Source: Centipeda artemidis DSM 19719 (lineage in GTDB: Bacteria > Bacillota > Negativicutes > Selenomonadales > Selenomonadaceae). From it: a stretch of 64,000 nt of DNA. The DNA lies in NCBI RefSeq assembly GCF_000426665.1, contig NZ_AUFU01000003.1:62001-126000 (forward strand), given 5' to 3'. Below, one piece after another: positions 33,094 through 41,617 of the stretch. Both the position numbers and the translations under genes were made by a program. The stretch's first letter is position 1. Every line of letters starts with the position of its first letter. A model generated the notes under the pieces. The model saw only the letters and a program-made list of their open reading frames with translations, ran no database searches and was not told the DNA's origin.

Positions 33094-34086
33094 TTATTTT
33101 TCAAGCGCATCCCACGCATCATTTGCACGATGGACATAGAGATCGCGGATCGCTGCGTTCTCACCAATACCATGCAGATAGGTGGATACCTTAAACCCTG
33201 CGGCTTCCAAAACAGACTTATGCGAATCCTTATCGTCGCCCGCCATATCGTTGTTGGCATGATCGCCTGCAACCATCATCATCGGCATGAGCGTGACGTT
33301 CTTGATGCCGGCTTTCTTGAGCTTTGGAATAACCGTTTCAAGGCTGGGCCAGCCCTCTACCGTGTAAACAAACACGTTATTATACTGCATCTCATCAATC
33401 TTTGCCTGAATGACGGAGTAATACGCATTCGACGGCTGCGGCGTTCCGTGTGCCATGATGAGCAGTGCATCGTGCTTGCCGCGGTCAGGGAACTGCGTGG
33501 CGAGCGCCTTAATCGCTTCGGTTACGTCATCAGACTGGTCTTCCTGTCCCTGCCAGTACATGAGAGATGTACCGCAGGTCATCTTCTTGAACTGTTCCTT
33601 GTAGTTATGGAATACGGCCGTCAGATAAGAATACTCCATACCCGGAATGACGTCGAGCGAGACAAGAGCTACACGGGAGTAGCCGTCTGCTTTGAGCTGT
33701 GCGAGCGCCTCTTCGGGGGTCGGATACTTCTTGCCCTCGTTCTTCGCGATGCGGTCAATGATGATATGGGAGGTGAATGCCGTGACGACCTTTACGCCCG
33801 GATGAGCCGCCCGAATAGCGTCCACCGTTGCCTCGATGGTCTTCTCCCGCGTGTCTTTGAACGTCGTACCAAAGCTCGCCACAACGATGGCATCCTTGTT
33901 CGTGTAATTCATCATCTGCGGGTTTTCATACTTCAGAACGCCGATCTGCGCAGCCTCCATCAGTGCAGGCGTCGCTGTCTTGACCTCCGGGTTCAGCTCA
34001 TACGCCGCCTCAGCCGGAGTATAAGCAACCCCAAACATCGCGGAGCATGCAAGCGAAGCGACCAGCATTTTCTTCCAACTCTTCAT
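33094..34086 (-). CDS. cbiK: Exported sirohydrochlorin cobaltochelatase CbiK
   Basis: About 330 residues. CbiK inserts Co2+ into sirohydrochlorin, the entry to anaerobic cobalamin synthesis. VVASFGTTFKDTREKTIEA near 50, LLIMAHGTPQPSNAYYSVIQ near 208 with the metal-binding His, and MMMVAGDHANNDMAGDD near 260 with the second His are family marks. Unlike cytoplasmic CbiK it starts with a signal peptide (MKSWKKMLVASLACSAMFG, ending TPAEAA). Periplasmic CbiK forms are known in Desulfovibrio. The ATG at 34086 (GGAGG seven bases ahead) or 34089 is the start. Controlled by a cobalamin riboswitch. Confidence 0.92.
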   Translation of the reverse strand: MKSWKKMLVASLACSAMFGVAYTPAEAAYELNPEVKTATPALMEAAQIGVLKYENPQMMNYTNKDAIVVASFGTTFKDTREKTIEATVDAIRAAHPGVKVVTAFTSHIIIDRIAKNEGKKYPTPEEALAQLKADGYSRVALVSLDVIPGMEYSYLTAVFHNYKEQFKKMTCGTSLMYWQGQEDQSDDVTEAIKALATQFPDRGKHDALLIMAHGTPQPSNAYYSVIQAKIDEMQYNNVFVYTVEGWPSLETVIPKLKKAGIKNVTLMPMMMVAGDHANNDMAGDDKDSHKSVLEAAGFKVSTYLHGIGENAAIRDLYVHRANDAWDALEK

Positions 34087-34110
34087 CATAATTCCTCCCA
34101 ACAGAAATAT

Positions 34111-34142
34111 AAAAAGGCTTCCCCCGCCATAACGAGAAAGCC
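34111..34142 (-). terminator. Riboswitch-controlled terminator ahead of cbiK
   Basis: On the minus strand GGCTT(T) pairs with (G)AAGCC, followed by TTTTTATATTT, only 25-30 bases before the cbiK start. Its place after the aptamer marks it as the expression platform: B12 binding should favour it. Confidence 0.75.
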
Positions 34143-34221
34143 CTCCGATTCCATACAAAGAATCCGTGAGAGTCCCCTTCCCATCGCTCGCGGGTCTGTG
34201 CCAAAGCACACGGTGACTGTC

Positions 34222-34388
34222 AGACAGGCAGTTCTTCCGGCTCGGTTCATCGCTCCTCTGCGCCTTCCCAAGAGATCTTGGCATCTCTCAGTGACATTAT
34301 GCAGATTCGCTCCCCTCACGGCGGCGGGACCGCGCCGGCTCTTCCGGCTTCCCTATTAAGCGTGCGCCCGCAGGCGCCGCACCTGTCT
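34222..34388 (-). promoter_or_regulatory. Cobalamin (B12) riboswitch aptamer
   Basis: Closing stem AGACAGG (34382-34388) with CCTGTCT (34222-34228). Inside are TTAATAGGGAAGCCGG, GCGCGGTCCCGCC and the B12-box-like GCCGGAAGAACTGCCTGTC next to the closing stem, all in the order of the cobalamin riboswitch core. It lies between a strong promoter and the terminator ahead of cbiK. Confidence 0.93.
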
Positions 34389-34425
34389 CTTGATATTTAA
34401 TTATGGATTCATAACTATACTTGAT

Positions 34426-34454
34426 AGAATACACTGTTTTTTACTTATTGTCAA
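34426..34454 (-). promoter_or_regulatory. Promoter for the riboswitch-cbiK transcript
   Basis: Perfect TTGACA, 17-base spacer, TATTCT on the minus strand, about 30 bases before the aptamer. Confidence 0.8.
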
Positions 34455-34466
34455 TCGGATATGCCC

Positions 34467-35198
34467 TTATTTCGCCGCATCCTGCTCGACATGCCGCTTC
34501 CATGCGCCTCGCTCTGCACCGGATTCTTCGGCGGCTTCCTTGACGTAGGCGCTGACGGCGTCATAGTTGGCACGGACACCCGTGTGCGTATTGCTGTACG
34601 TCACGGCATTCTCCCGATCGACGCCGATGGCGCCCGCCTCCTCTGCGGCGTCGATGTTCGCGCCGAGATAGATGAACGACCAGCCGTCCATTTCCTGTTT
34701 ATCGGAAATCATACGTTTGACCGCTGCCCGGGTGAACTCTGTGCTTGCATTCTCAAGTCCGTCGGTGATGATGACGAAGACAACCTTTGTCCCCGGCGCA
34801 GTGATGCCGTCCGCCCGCTCCATGCGTCGGATCGTCGTGCCAACGGCGTCGAGCAGCGCCGTTGTCCCGCCTGTCACATAGTCATGGTCGGTCAGCGGCG
34901 GAACACGCCAAATCGCCTTTCGATCATAGAGTGTCTGCACCTCGTCGTTGAAGAGGACTGCCGTCACACGGACGGGAATGTGGAGTGCACGTTGTTTTTC
35001 GACCATACTGTTAAAGCCGCCGATGGTATCGGACTCGAGTCCGCCCATGGAGCCGCTCTTATCAATGACGAGCACGAGCTCAATGCGCTTCGGCTTCTCC
35101 GCACTGGTAATCTGATCCGCAGCATATGCGTGCGGCACAGTGATGAACAGTGCGCATAGAAGGACGGCGCATACGCCGAACAGAGCTTTCTTCCACAT
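34467..35198 (-). CDS. Exported von Willebrand factor A domain protein
   Basis: 243 residues. Signal peptide MWKKALFGVCAVLLCALF ending PHAYA, then a VWA domain with the MIDAS motif VIDKSGSMGG near 48-57, the second-site TGGTTALLDAVGTTI near 109 and FVIITDGLENAS near 141. Metal-ion-dependent protein binding in the periplasm or on the surface; partner unknown. It starts 12 bases after sigH, so it is probably in the same transcript. Confidence 0.88.
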   Translation of the reverse strand: MWKKALFGVCAVLLCALFITVPHAYAADQITSAEKPKRIELVLVIDKSGSMGGLESDTIGGFNSMVEKQRALHIPVRVTAVLFNDEVQTLYDRKAIWRVPPLTDHDYVTGGTTALLDAVGTTIRRMERADGITAPGTKVVFVIITDGLENASTEFTRAAVKRMISDKQEMDGWSFIYLGANIDAAEEAGAIGVDRENAVTYSNTHTGVRANYDAVSAYVKEAAEESGAERGAWKRHVEQDAAK

Positions 35199-35210
35199 AA
35201 CAAGACCTCC

Positions 35211-36011
35211 TCAGGGTACTCCCACCGTACGGTTGATCGTCGTCAGTCCGCGGTAAACGGTGCCGATGTCCAGTTCCTCGCCGCGCGACTCCATATACTT
35301 CTCGAGTTTTCTCTTGACGCGCTGAAGCGCGTTATCGATGGACTTCACCTGACGATGGAGATCGACGGCGATCTCCTGATAGGATTTGCCGTCGAGATAG
35401 CTCATGAGGACGCGCCATTCGAGGTCGCTCAGAATCTCCTCCATCTTTTTCTCAATATCGACGAACTCCTCGCGGCTGATGACCAGCTCCTCCGGGTCGC
35501 TGATGCGCGCGCCCGAAAGGACGTCGAGCAGCGTGCGGTCGGAGTCCTCGTCATAGATGGGCTTATTGAGCGAGACATAGGAGTTCAGCGGGATGTGTTT
35601 TTGCCGCGTCGCCGTCTTGATCGCCGTAATGATCTGCCGCGTGACGCACAGCTCGGCGAATGCGCGGAACGAAGAGAGCTTATCCTCGCGGAAATCACGA
35701 ATCGCCTTAAAGAAGCCGATCATGCCCTCCTGCACGATATCCTCACGATCTGCACCGATGAGGAAGTAGGAACGTGCTTTTGAGCGCACGAAGTTCCGGT
35801 ACTTATTGACGAGGTAATCAAGTGCCTCGTTGCCCTCGTGCGTACGGATATGGACAAGTAATTCCTCATCCGTATAGCCTTCGTAGATGCTGTTTTCGGG
35901 CATCTCGCTTTCCGGCTCGTCCGCCTCTTCGATTTCGCCTGCCTCAAGTTCGTCCGGTGCAGACTGTTCATCATCCAGCATTGACTTTTGTGGGTCGCCA
36001 AAAAAAATCAT
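35211..36011 (-). CDS. sigH: RNA polymerase sigma factor SigH (Spo0H-type)
   Basis: 266 residues. A 40-residue acidic N-terminal extension (DELEAGEIEEADEPESE), then sigma region 2 (LVNKYRNFVRSKARSYFLIG, then DIVQEGMIGFFKAI) and region 4 (YLDGKSYQEIAVDLHRQVK). SigH controls competence or early stationary genes in Firmicutes. Most SigH proteins are about 210-220 residues, so the acidic head is an addition. GGAG lies eight bases before the ATG. Confidence 0.9.
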   Translation of the reverse strand: MIFFGDPQKSMLDDEQSAPDELEAGEIEEADEPESEMPENSIYEGYTDEELLVHIRTHEGNEALDYLVNKYRNFVRSKARSYFLIGADREDIVQEGMIGFFKAIRDFREDKLSSFRAFAELCVTRQIITAIKTATRQKHIPLNSYVSLNKPIYDEDSDRTLLDVLSGARISDPEELVISREEFVDIEKKMEEILSDLEWRVLMSYLDGKSYQEIAVDLHRQVKSIDNALQRVKRKLEKYMESRGEELDIGTVYRGLTTINRTVGVP

Positions 36012-36128
36012 ACGATTGCTCCGTATCTCCCAATACCGTCTGCTTGGGAAGTTGCCGATGAGATTTCATTCGTCTTTCCATTTCGATTATAACCCTATTG
36101 TAAAACTGCCGTCAAGGGATAAAAAGAA

Positions 36129-36170
36129 AGGACACTTGCACTAGGATATTAACCTCGGTGCAAATGTCCT
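36129..36170 (-). terminator. Terminator after pyrR (end of the division cluster)
   Basis: AGGACA-C/A-TTGCAC arms pair around a 16-base loop; the minus strand then reads TTCTTTTTATCC. It is about 90 bases past the pyrR stop; that gap shows no convincing gene. Confidence 0.8.
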
Positions 36171-36263
36171 GTTCTGAGCGTATCCGGCGGATGGATGCCG
36201 CTCCCGCCGGCATGCTGCGCCACACGCTGCAGGATGATATAGATACCGTGATGCGGATGTTCT

Positions 36264-36812
36264 TCATATGCATTCGCGAATGACGACTTTTTCCTCCGCA
36301 TCGGTGTCATATAATTGAACGGAAACATCCTCGTGCGCCGCCGTCGGCACATTTTTTCCGACATAGTCGGCACGGATGGGCAGCTCGCGGTGCCCCCGGT
36401 CGATGAGGACGGCGAGTTGAATGCTCTTCGGACGTCCGATGTCGAGGAGTGCATTCATCGCGGCGCGGATTGTGCGCCCGGTATAGAGTACATCGTCGAC
36501 GAGCACAACCGTCTTGCCCGTGATGCCCTGCGGCATCTCCGTCGGGCGCACAAGCGGCTGATAGGAAAGCTCGTTAAGGTCATCGCGGTAGAGCGTGATG
36601 TCAAGTACGCCGCGCGGGGGAGCGATGCCCTCGATGCGTGCAATCTCAGTCGCGATACGCTCCGCGATAAAGACGCCGCGCGTGCGGATGCCGACGAGCA
36701 CAAGATGCTCCGTCCCCTTGTTCTTCTCGACGATCTCATGAGAGATGCGCAGGAGGGCGCGACGAATGCCGTCAGCATCCATGAGAACGGCTTTTTCTTT
36801 GAATGCGGTCAT
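36264..36812 (-). CDS. pyrR: Pyrimidine regulator PyrR / uracil phosphoribosyltransferase
   Basis: 182 residues. PRPP motif [18 protein letters not shown] near 98-115; [14 protein letters not shown] near 41. PyrR binds pyr mRNA in response to UMP and has weak UPRTase activity. Here it ends the lspA-rluD-pyrR run and not a pyr operon; this position after rluD is common in Firmicutes. AAGGAGAG precedes the ATG. Confidence 0.95.
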   Translation of the reverse strand: MTAFKEKAVLMDADGIRRALLRISHEIVEKNKGTEHLVLVGIRTRGVFIAERIATEIARIEGIAPPRGVLDITLYRDDLNELSYQPLVRPTEMPQGITGKTVVLVDDVLYTGRTIRAAMNALLDIGRPKSIQLAVLIDRGHRELPIRADYVGKNVPTAAHEDVSVQLYDTDAEEKVVIRECI

Positions 36813-36822
36813 GCTTCTCTCC

Positions 36823-37728
36823 TTATCTGCCTGCGCGCAGACGGTGCAGGATATCCTCCATATCGGCGGGAAGCGGCGCGGTGAACCTCATCTGCGCACC
36901 CGTGCGCGGATGCGCCAGGGTGAGGATATGTGAGTGCAGCGCCTGTCCATGTATTCCAAAGGGATTTTTCATCGCCGTGTACTTCGCATCGCCGACGAGC
37001 GGATGTCCGATGCTCGTCATATGAACGCGAATCTGATGCGTCCGCCCCGTCTCGAGTACGCAGCTGACGAACGTATAGTCACCGAATCGTTCGAGCACTT
37101 CGAAATGCGTGGTCGCGGATTTACCGCCGCTGCGGACGATTGCCATGCGCTTGCGGTCGGTCGGGTGCCGCCCGATATCGCCCGTGATAACGCCCGCGCG
37201 TTCGGCGATGTTTCCGTGCAGGAGGGCGCGGTATTCGCGCCGCGCGGCTTTGCTCCGTATCTGCTGCGCGAGAAAATGATGTGCCATATCGTTCTTCGCG
37301 GCAACCATGACGCCGGAGGTATCCTTGTCGAGCCGGTGCACGATGCCGGGGCGCAGCTCTCCGTTGATGCCGGAGAGATCGCGGCAGCGGAAGAGAAGCG
37401 CGTTGACAAGCGTCCCCGTGAGATTGCCCGCGGCGGGATGAACGACCATCCCGCGCTCCTTATTGATTACGATAATGTCCTCGTCCTCATAGAGAACATC
37501 GAGCGGGATATCCTCCGCTGCGATCACAACCTCCTCGGCGGGCGGCACGGTGCAGCAGATTTCCTCCCCGCTGCGCAGCTTATAATTCGGTTTGACCGGC
37601 GCGCCATCCACACGGACATTGCCGTCCGTGATGAGGCGCTGCACATAGCTGCGCGAGCAATTCTCCATTTGGCGCGCAAGAAAGACATCCAGACGTTCTC
37701 CCGCGCAGTCCGCAATATATCGGTTCAT
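36823..37728 (-). CDS. rluD: RluD-type 23S rRNA pseudouridine synthase
   Basis: 301 residues. S4 domain at the N-terminus ([21 protein letters not shown]), then the catalytic [15 protein letters not shown] near 132 with the active Asp, and [11 protein letters not shown] near 227. RluD modifies U1911/1915/1917-type sites in helix 69; the exact target of Firmicute YlyB/RluD paralogues is less sure. It overlaps lspA by four bases. Confidence 0.93.
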   Translation of the reverse strand: MNRYIADCAGERLDVFLARQMENCSRSYVQRLITDGNVRVDGAPVKPNYKLRSGEEICCTVPPAEEVVIAAEDIPLDVLYEDEDIIVINKERGMVVHPAAGNLTGTLVNALLFRCRDLSGINGELRPGIVHRLDKDTSGVMVAAKNDMAHHFLAQQIRSKAARREYRALLHGNIAERAGVITGDIGRHPTDRKRMAIVRSGGKSATTHFEVLERFGDYTFVSCVLETGRTHQIRVHMTSIGHPLVGDAKYTAMKNPFGIHGQALHSHILTLAHPRTGAQMRFTAPLPADMEDILHRLRAGR

Positions 37729-38183
37729 CGCGGCAGCTCCTTATTCTGCACAAATAATGCCCACAGCACGGCAGCGGTACCGATCACAATGGCAATGTCG
37801 GCAATGTTGAACACAGGCCACACACGGAAGTCAAAGAAATCCACGACATGCCCAGTACGCACACGGTCGATCATATTGCTCACCGCCCCCGCCGCGAGAG
37901 CAACACTCCCATAGTGAATGAGCGTACCACTGCGCCGCAGCCGTGGATAGAACCCCAGAAACACGACGAAAAATGCCGCCGCAACGCCGAGGAAGAGCGA
38001 TCGGCTGTGCGCGAAGATGCCGAACGCAGCCCCCGGGTTCAGCACGTAGGTAATGTGAAAGATTCCCGCCGCAACGGGGATGCTTTCTCCCGGCAGCATC
38101 GCTGTCTCCACATAGAATTTTACAAGTTGGTCGGCAAGCATAATGATAAAAAAAAGAAATGCGGCTTTCGATCGTCCGCTCAT
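37725..38183 (-). CDS. lspA: Lipoprotein signal peptidase II
   Basis: 152 residues, four membrane segments. Catalytic aspartates appear in the pattern NMIDRVRTGHVVDFFDF near 112-128, and FNIADIAIVIG follows; NPGAAFGIF near 51 is the conserved pore motif. Cleaves prolipoproteins such as the ABC binding protein encoded at 55.9 kb. Confidence 0.96.
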   Translation of the reverse strand: MSGRSKAAFLFFIIMLADQLVKFYVETAMLPGESIPVAAGIFHITYVLNPGAAFGIFAHSRSLFLGVAAAFFVVFLGFYPRLRRSGTLIHYGSVALAAGAVSNMIDRVRTGHVVDFFDFRVWPVFNIADIAIVIGTAAVLWALFVQNKELPR

Positions 38184-38200
38184 TCGTTTTGTTTTCCTTC

Positions 38201-38740
38201 CTATTCTTTGGAGGGAGCTTCCACAGGCTGCGGCGTTCCTGTGGAATCCGTCATATCCGGCATGCCGGCAATCTCCTCGTCAATCCGCTTCAATTCTTCC
38301 TGCACGCTGCTCTTCATACGACGCAGAAAGGCATGCTTTTCCTGCACAAGACGTTCGTATTCGCCGACGATGCCTCGTACCTTATCGGCGGCTTCCTCAA
38401 GCTGTGCCTTGGAACGGATTTCCGCCTCCCGACAGAGGTTCTGCGCTTTCTTCGCGGCACTCTCAAGGATTTGATCTGCAGTTTCCTTCGCGTTCGCAGT
38501 CACTTCCTCCGCCGTCTTTTGCGCCGCCATAAGCGTATCGCGCATCCCCCGTTCGATGCGGTGAAACTCTTCGTTGCTCTTCTGCGCGCGCGCAAGCTCC
38601 GCCCGGAGCGTTTCGTTATCCTCGAGCAGCGCCGTATAGTCCTTGATGATCTCATTGAGGAAGTCGTTGACCTCCGCCTCATCAAAGCCGCGGAAGCTCT
38701 TCCCAAATTCTTTCGCCTGAATGTCCTTCGGTGTCAGCAC
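38201..38740 (-). CDS. divIVA: Cell division protein DivIVA
   Basis: 179 residues. N-terminal membrane-curvature motif LTPKDIQAKEFGKSFRGFD followed by EAEVNDFLNEIIKDY, then long coiled coil to about 165, then a short Ser/Thr/Pro tail. Marks poles and septa. The start codon is GTG with AGGGA eight bases ahead. It follows ylmH by 20 bases, the usual Firmicute order sepF-...-ylmH-divIVA. Confidence 0.93.
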   Translation of the reverse strand: MLTPKDIQAKEFGKSFRGFDEAEVNDFLNEIIKDYTALLEDNETLRAELARAQKSNEEFHRIERGMRDTLMAAQKTAEEVTANAKETADQILESAAKKAQNLCREAEIRSKAQLEEAADKVRGIVGEYERLVQEKHAFLRRMKSSVQEELKRIDEEIAGMPDMTDSTGTPQPVEAPSKE

Positions 38741-38760
38741 GATGCGTCCCTGCCCTTCCC

Positions 38761-39555
38761 TTAGAAATAACGATGCAGAACGACGGAGATGCGTCCCTTC
38801 TTGGTCTGCCCGCGCACCTCCGTGACCTCTAGTCTGCCGCGTCCGCGCATGGAGAGCACATCGCCCTGTTTGATGTTCTTCGAGGCGCTGCCTGCGCTCT
38901 GCCAGTTGAGTTTCACCTTGTCCGCCGCGATGTCATCCGCCGCACGGCTGCGCGAGATGCCAAAGCCCGCCGCAGCGATGGCGTCGAGACGCAGGGACGC
39001 GACAGTCGCGCGGATCTCCTTCGTCCGCTCTTCGCGCGGTGCGATATCCGCGAGGTCGCCGAGGGTGGTCGTGACGCGCACGGCGCCGATCATCGTGAGC
39101 TCTTCCATGATAAACTGCGCCATTTTCGTATCGCAGAGGATCTTCGCCGTATCCCCGGCGAGAAGAATATCCCCCACGCCGCCGCGGTCGATGCCGAGCC
39201 CCATCAGCGCGCCGAGCACATCGCGATGCATTAAATGCGCGAACTGCCCGTTCCACGCCGCAGTGACGCAGACGATCTCATAGCCGCCCGGTGTCCCTGC
39301 AAAATCCTCGTGCAGGAGCATCGCGCGCTGCCGCTCCGCTCCCGCGTATCCGCCGTCAAAATCGAGCCGCAGTCCGTCATAGCTCGCGCGAACGGTCTCT
39401 GCGATCTCCTGCCCGTAGGGATCGAGAAAGGGAGTGATGCGAAATTTTTGCGTTTTCATCACGTTTTCCGCAAGGTCAAGCAGGCGCATTGCCGTTTCTT
39501 CCCCCTCACCCCCGCGATAAAAGCGCAGAATGCGTTCCCTCTGTTCCGAAGCCAT
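38761..39555 (-). CDS. ylmH: YlmH family S4-domain RNA-binding protein
   Basis: 264 residues. A YlmH-type N-terminal domain (RFYRGGEGEETAMRLLDLAE), then an S4 domain near the C-terminus (LRLDAIAAAGFGISRSRAAD, KVKLNWQSAGSASKNIKQGD). YlmH homologues act in ribosome rescue by binding tRNA-occupied 50S subunits. The ATG overlaps the proC stop (TAATG) with GGGGAGG ahead. Confidence 0.9.
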   Translation of the reverse strand: MASEQRERILRFYRGGEGEETAMRLLDLAENVMKTQKFRITPFLDPYGQEIAETVRASYDGLRLDFDGGYAGAERQRAMLLHEDFAGTPGGYEIVCVTAAWNGQFAHLMHRDVLGALMGLGIDRGGVGDILLAGDTAKILCDTKMAQFIMEELTMIGAVRVTTTLGDLADIAPREERTKEIRATVASLRLDAIAAAGFGISRSRAADDIAADKVKLNWQSAGSASKNIKQGDVLSMRGRGRLEVTEVRGQTKKGRISVVLHRYF

Positions 39556-40367
39556 TAATTCCTCCCCAATTCTCTTGCGCGCTGCGCTGCGGCAAGAACA
39601 GCTTCCATGAATGCAGCGCGCACACTCCCACACTCCAATTCCCGAAGCCCCGCCGCAGTTGTTCCCGCGGGACTTGTCACCGCTGCGCGCAGGTCGGCAG
39701 GTGACATTTTTCCGCGCAGAACCATCTCCGCTGCCCCGAGAACGGTCTGTGCCGTCAGCAGCGTCGCCGTATCACGGCGCAGCCCTGCGGCGACCCCGCC
39801 CTCGATCAGAGCCTCCATCATGAGGAACGCATAGGCGGGACCGCTGCCGGAGAGTCCGGTCACGGCATCCATATCCGCCTCATGCACCTCCGTTGTCCGC
39901 CCCGCAGCACCAAGAATCAGCGCGGTAAGCTCGCGCGCACGATCCCCTGCGAGAGATCCACACGCATATGCCGACATCCCCGCACCCGCTGCGAGCGGCG
40001 TATTCGGCATCGCACGCACAACGGGATGTCCCGGGTATGCTTCCTCAAGCACAGCGATTTTCAGACCTGCAACAATGGAGAGCACACATGCCCCAACGCG
40101 CAGATGCTCTGCAGTCTCTCGCACAGCAGCGGCTGCCGCCGCAGGTTTCACTGCGAGAATAAGCATGTCAATACGGGACAGAAAATGTTCTGCCCCGACT
40201 TCTGCATGAACGCCGTAGGTGTGCGCAAGCATGTCGCAGCGCACCGCCTTATGCTCCGAAACGAATATATGCGGTGCGGCAACCGCACCGGAGGATGTCA
40301 CTCCCGCGATGATTGCCTCCGCCATCGCCCCGCCGCCGATGATTCCAATGCGCAGGTTGTCACACAT
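39555..40367 (-). CDS. proC: Pyrroline-5-carboxylate reductase
   Basis: 270 residues. NADPH motif IGIIGGGAMAEAIIAG near 7-22, AVKPAAAAAAV near 70, and the C-terminal signature DAVTGLSGSGPAYAFLMMEA near 160-179. Last step of proline synthesis. I use the ATG at 40367, five bases after the sepF stop; a GTG seven codons upstream inside sepF is possible. Neither has a clear Shine-Dalgarno, so coupling to sepF translation is likely. Its place between sepF and ylmH matches yggS-sepF-proC clusters elsewhere. Confidence 0.93.
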   Translation of the reverse strand: MCDNLRIGIIGGGAMAEAIIAGVTSSGAVAAPHIFVSEHKAVRCDMLAHTYGVHAEVGAEHFLSRIDMLILAVKPAAAAAAVRETAEHLRVGACVLSIVAGLKIAVLEEAYPGHPVVRAMPNTPLAAGAGMSAYACGSLAGDRARELTALILGAAGRTTEVHEADMDAVTGLSGSGPAYAFLMMEALIEGGVAAGLRRDTATLLTAQTVLGAAEMVLRGKMSPADLRAAVTSPAGTTAAGLRELECGSVRAAFMEAVLAAAQRARELGRN

Positions 40368-40372
40368 GATAT

Positions 40373-40888
40373 TTACCGATTCAGCCACGACATGTCGTCG
40401 GTCAGCCGATGCTCTTCCTCAGAGTAGCTGACATTGACGTTGCTCGGCGCACAGAGGATGACATTGTTGCTGATTTTCTTAATATCGCCGTTGAGTGCAT
40501 AGGTTGTCCCGCTGATAAAATCGATGATGCGGTTTGCAACGCTCTTCTCCGTCTTTTCGAAGTTCAGCACGACAGGCTTTTTCTTTTGCAGGTTTGCAGC
40601 TACCTGCTGTGCATCGTCAAACGTCTGCGGCTCAATGACGACAACGTTCATACGGTACGCCGCAACCACATTATCAATCGATGCGGCGGATGACGTACCG
40701 CCCGTCGATGATGAAAAATCGGGAAAGCCCGAAAGATTGGCACCGGTCTCCGGGCGCCGCGCACGCGATCCGATGTCCGTCACGCCGGAGGATTTCCTCT
40801 CCGTCTCTTTTTCCTGTCCCTCGGTTTCCTCCGCCTCGTCTTCGGCGGTAATACCTATGGTTTTTGATATTTTCTTGATAATGCTCAC
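40373..40888 (-). CDS. sepF: Cell division protein SepF
   Basis: 171 residues. N-terminal amphipathic membrane anchor (MSIIKKISKTIGI), a charged, low-complexity linker (EDEAEETEGQEKETERK), and the SepF core from about 80 (NVVVIEPQTFDDAQQVAANL, then VLNFEKTEKSVANRIIDFIS). Links FtsZ to the membrane. The start codon is GTG, with AGGAGTG upstream. Confidence 0.95.
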   Translation of the reverse strand: MSIIKKISKTIGITAEDEAEETEGQEKETERKSSGVTDIGSRARRPETGANLSGFPDFSSSTGGTSSAASIDNVVAAYRMNVVVIEPQTFDDAQQVAANLQKKKPVVLNFEKTEKSVANRIIDFISGTTYALNGDIKKISNNVILCAPSNVNVSYSEEEHRLTDDMSWLNR

Positions 40889-40903
40889 TGCTGTGTCACA
40901 CTC

Positions 40904-41617
40904 CTAAGTATTGTATTGGCGTGCGCCAAAGATCGCCGTACCGACGCGCACAAGATTCGCGCCCTCTTCGACCGCAACGGTGTAATCGTGCGTCATGCCC
41001 ATCGAGAGGTAGCGAATATCCGCCTTGGGGGGTTCCTTTTCCTTTGCTTCTTGAAACAGTTCGTACATCTCCCTGAACAGAGGACGGCACTTCTCCTCAT
41101 TGTCATAATTCGGCGCAATGCACATAAATCCCTGCAAGCGCAGATGAGGAAGCCCTGAGACTGCCCGAAGCAGCGGATCTAAATCCTCACGGTAGACGCC
41201 GGACTTCGACGCCTCGCGTGCAAGATTGACCTGTACGAGAATGTTCTGCACCTTGCCGAATTTTTCCGCCGCCTTATCGATTTCTGAGGCGAGATGCTCG
41301 GAATCAACCGAATGAATGAGATCAAACTGTCGTACGGCGTGTTTTGCCTTATTGGTCTGTAAATGTCCGATGAGGTGCCATTTCGCTTCACGCTCAAGTG
41401 TCTCCGCCTTATCAAGCGCTTCTTGGATGCGATTCTCCCCGATGTTCATCACACCACTGTCGATCGCGGTACGCATCGCTTCCACAGGGTGATTCTTCGT
41501 GACGGCAATCAGCTCTACGGGAGCCTCGACTGGCACATGGGTACGCCGTGCCCGCGCCTGTGCGATCTCCGCGCGAACGGCTCGCAGGCGCTCGCATATC
41601 ATGATATCGTCGCTCAT
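40904..41617 (-). CDS. yggS: YggS family PLP homeostasis protein
   Basis: 237 residues from MSDDIMICERLRAVRAEI. The PLP-lysine lies in LIAVTKNHPVEAM near 38-50; IGENRIQEALDKA and KWHLIGHLQTNKAKH follow, and LSMGMTHDY with VRVGTAIFG closes the barrel. Binds pyridoxal phosphate and balances its pool. The start overlaps the pgeF stop by four bases; a longer start at 41683 lies inside pgeF. Confidence 0.95.
   Translation of the reverse strand: MSDDIMICERLRAVRAEIAQARARRTHVPVEAPVELIAVTKNHPVEAMRTAIDSGVMNIGENRIQEALDKAETLEREAKWHLIGHLQTNKAKHAVRQFDLIHSVDSEHLASEIDKAAEKFGKVQNILVQVNLAREASKSGVYREDLDPLLRAVSGLPHLRLQGFMCIAPNYDNEEKCRPLFREMYELFQEAKEKEPPKADIRYLSMGMTHDYTVAVEEGANLVRVGTAIFGARQYNT

Noticed and set aside
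34087-34284. N-terminal extension of CbiK to 34284
   Set aside because: It would translate the riboswitch; the signal peptide begins at 34086 with a good GGAGG site.
36149-36267. Small minus-strand ORF after pyrR
   Set aside because: No ribosome-binding site, runs into the terminator, and the text is not convincing in either frame.
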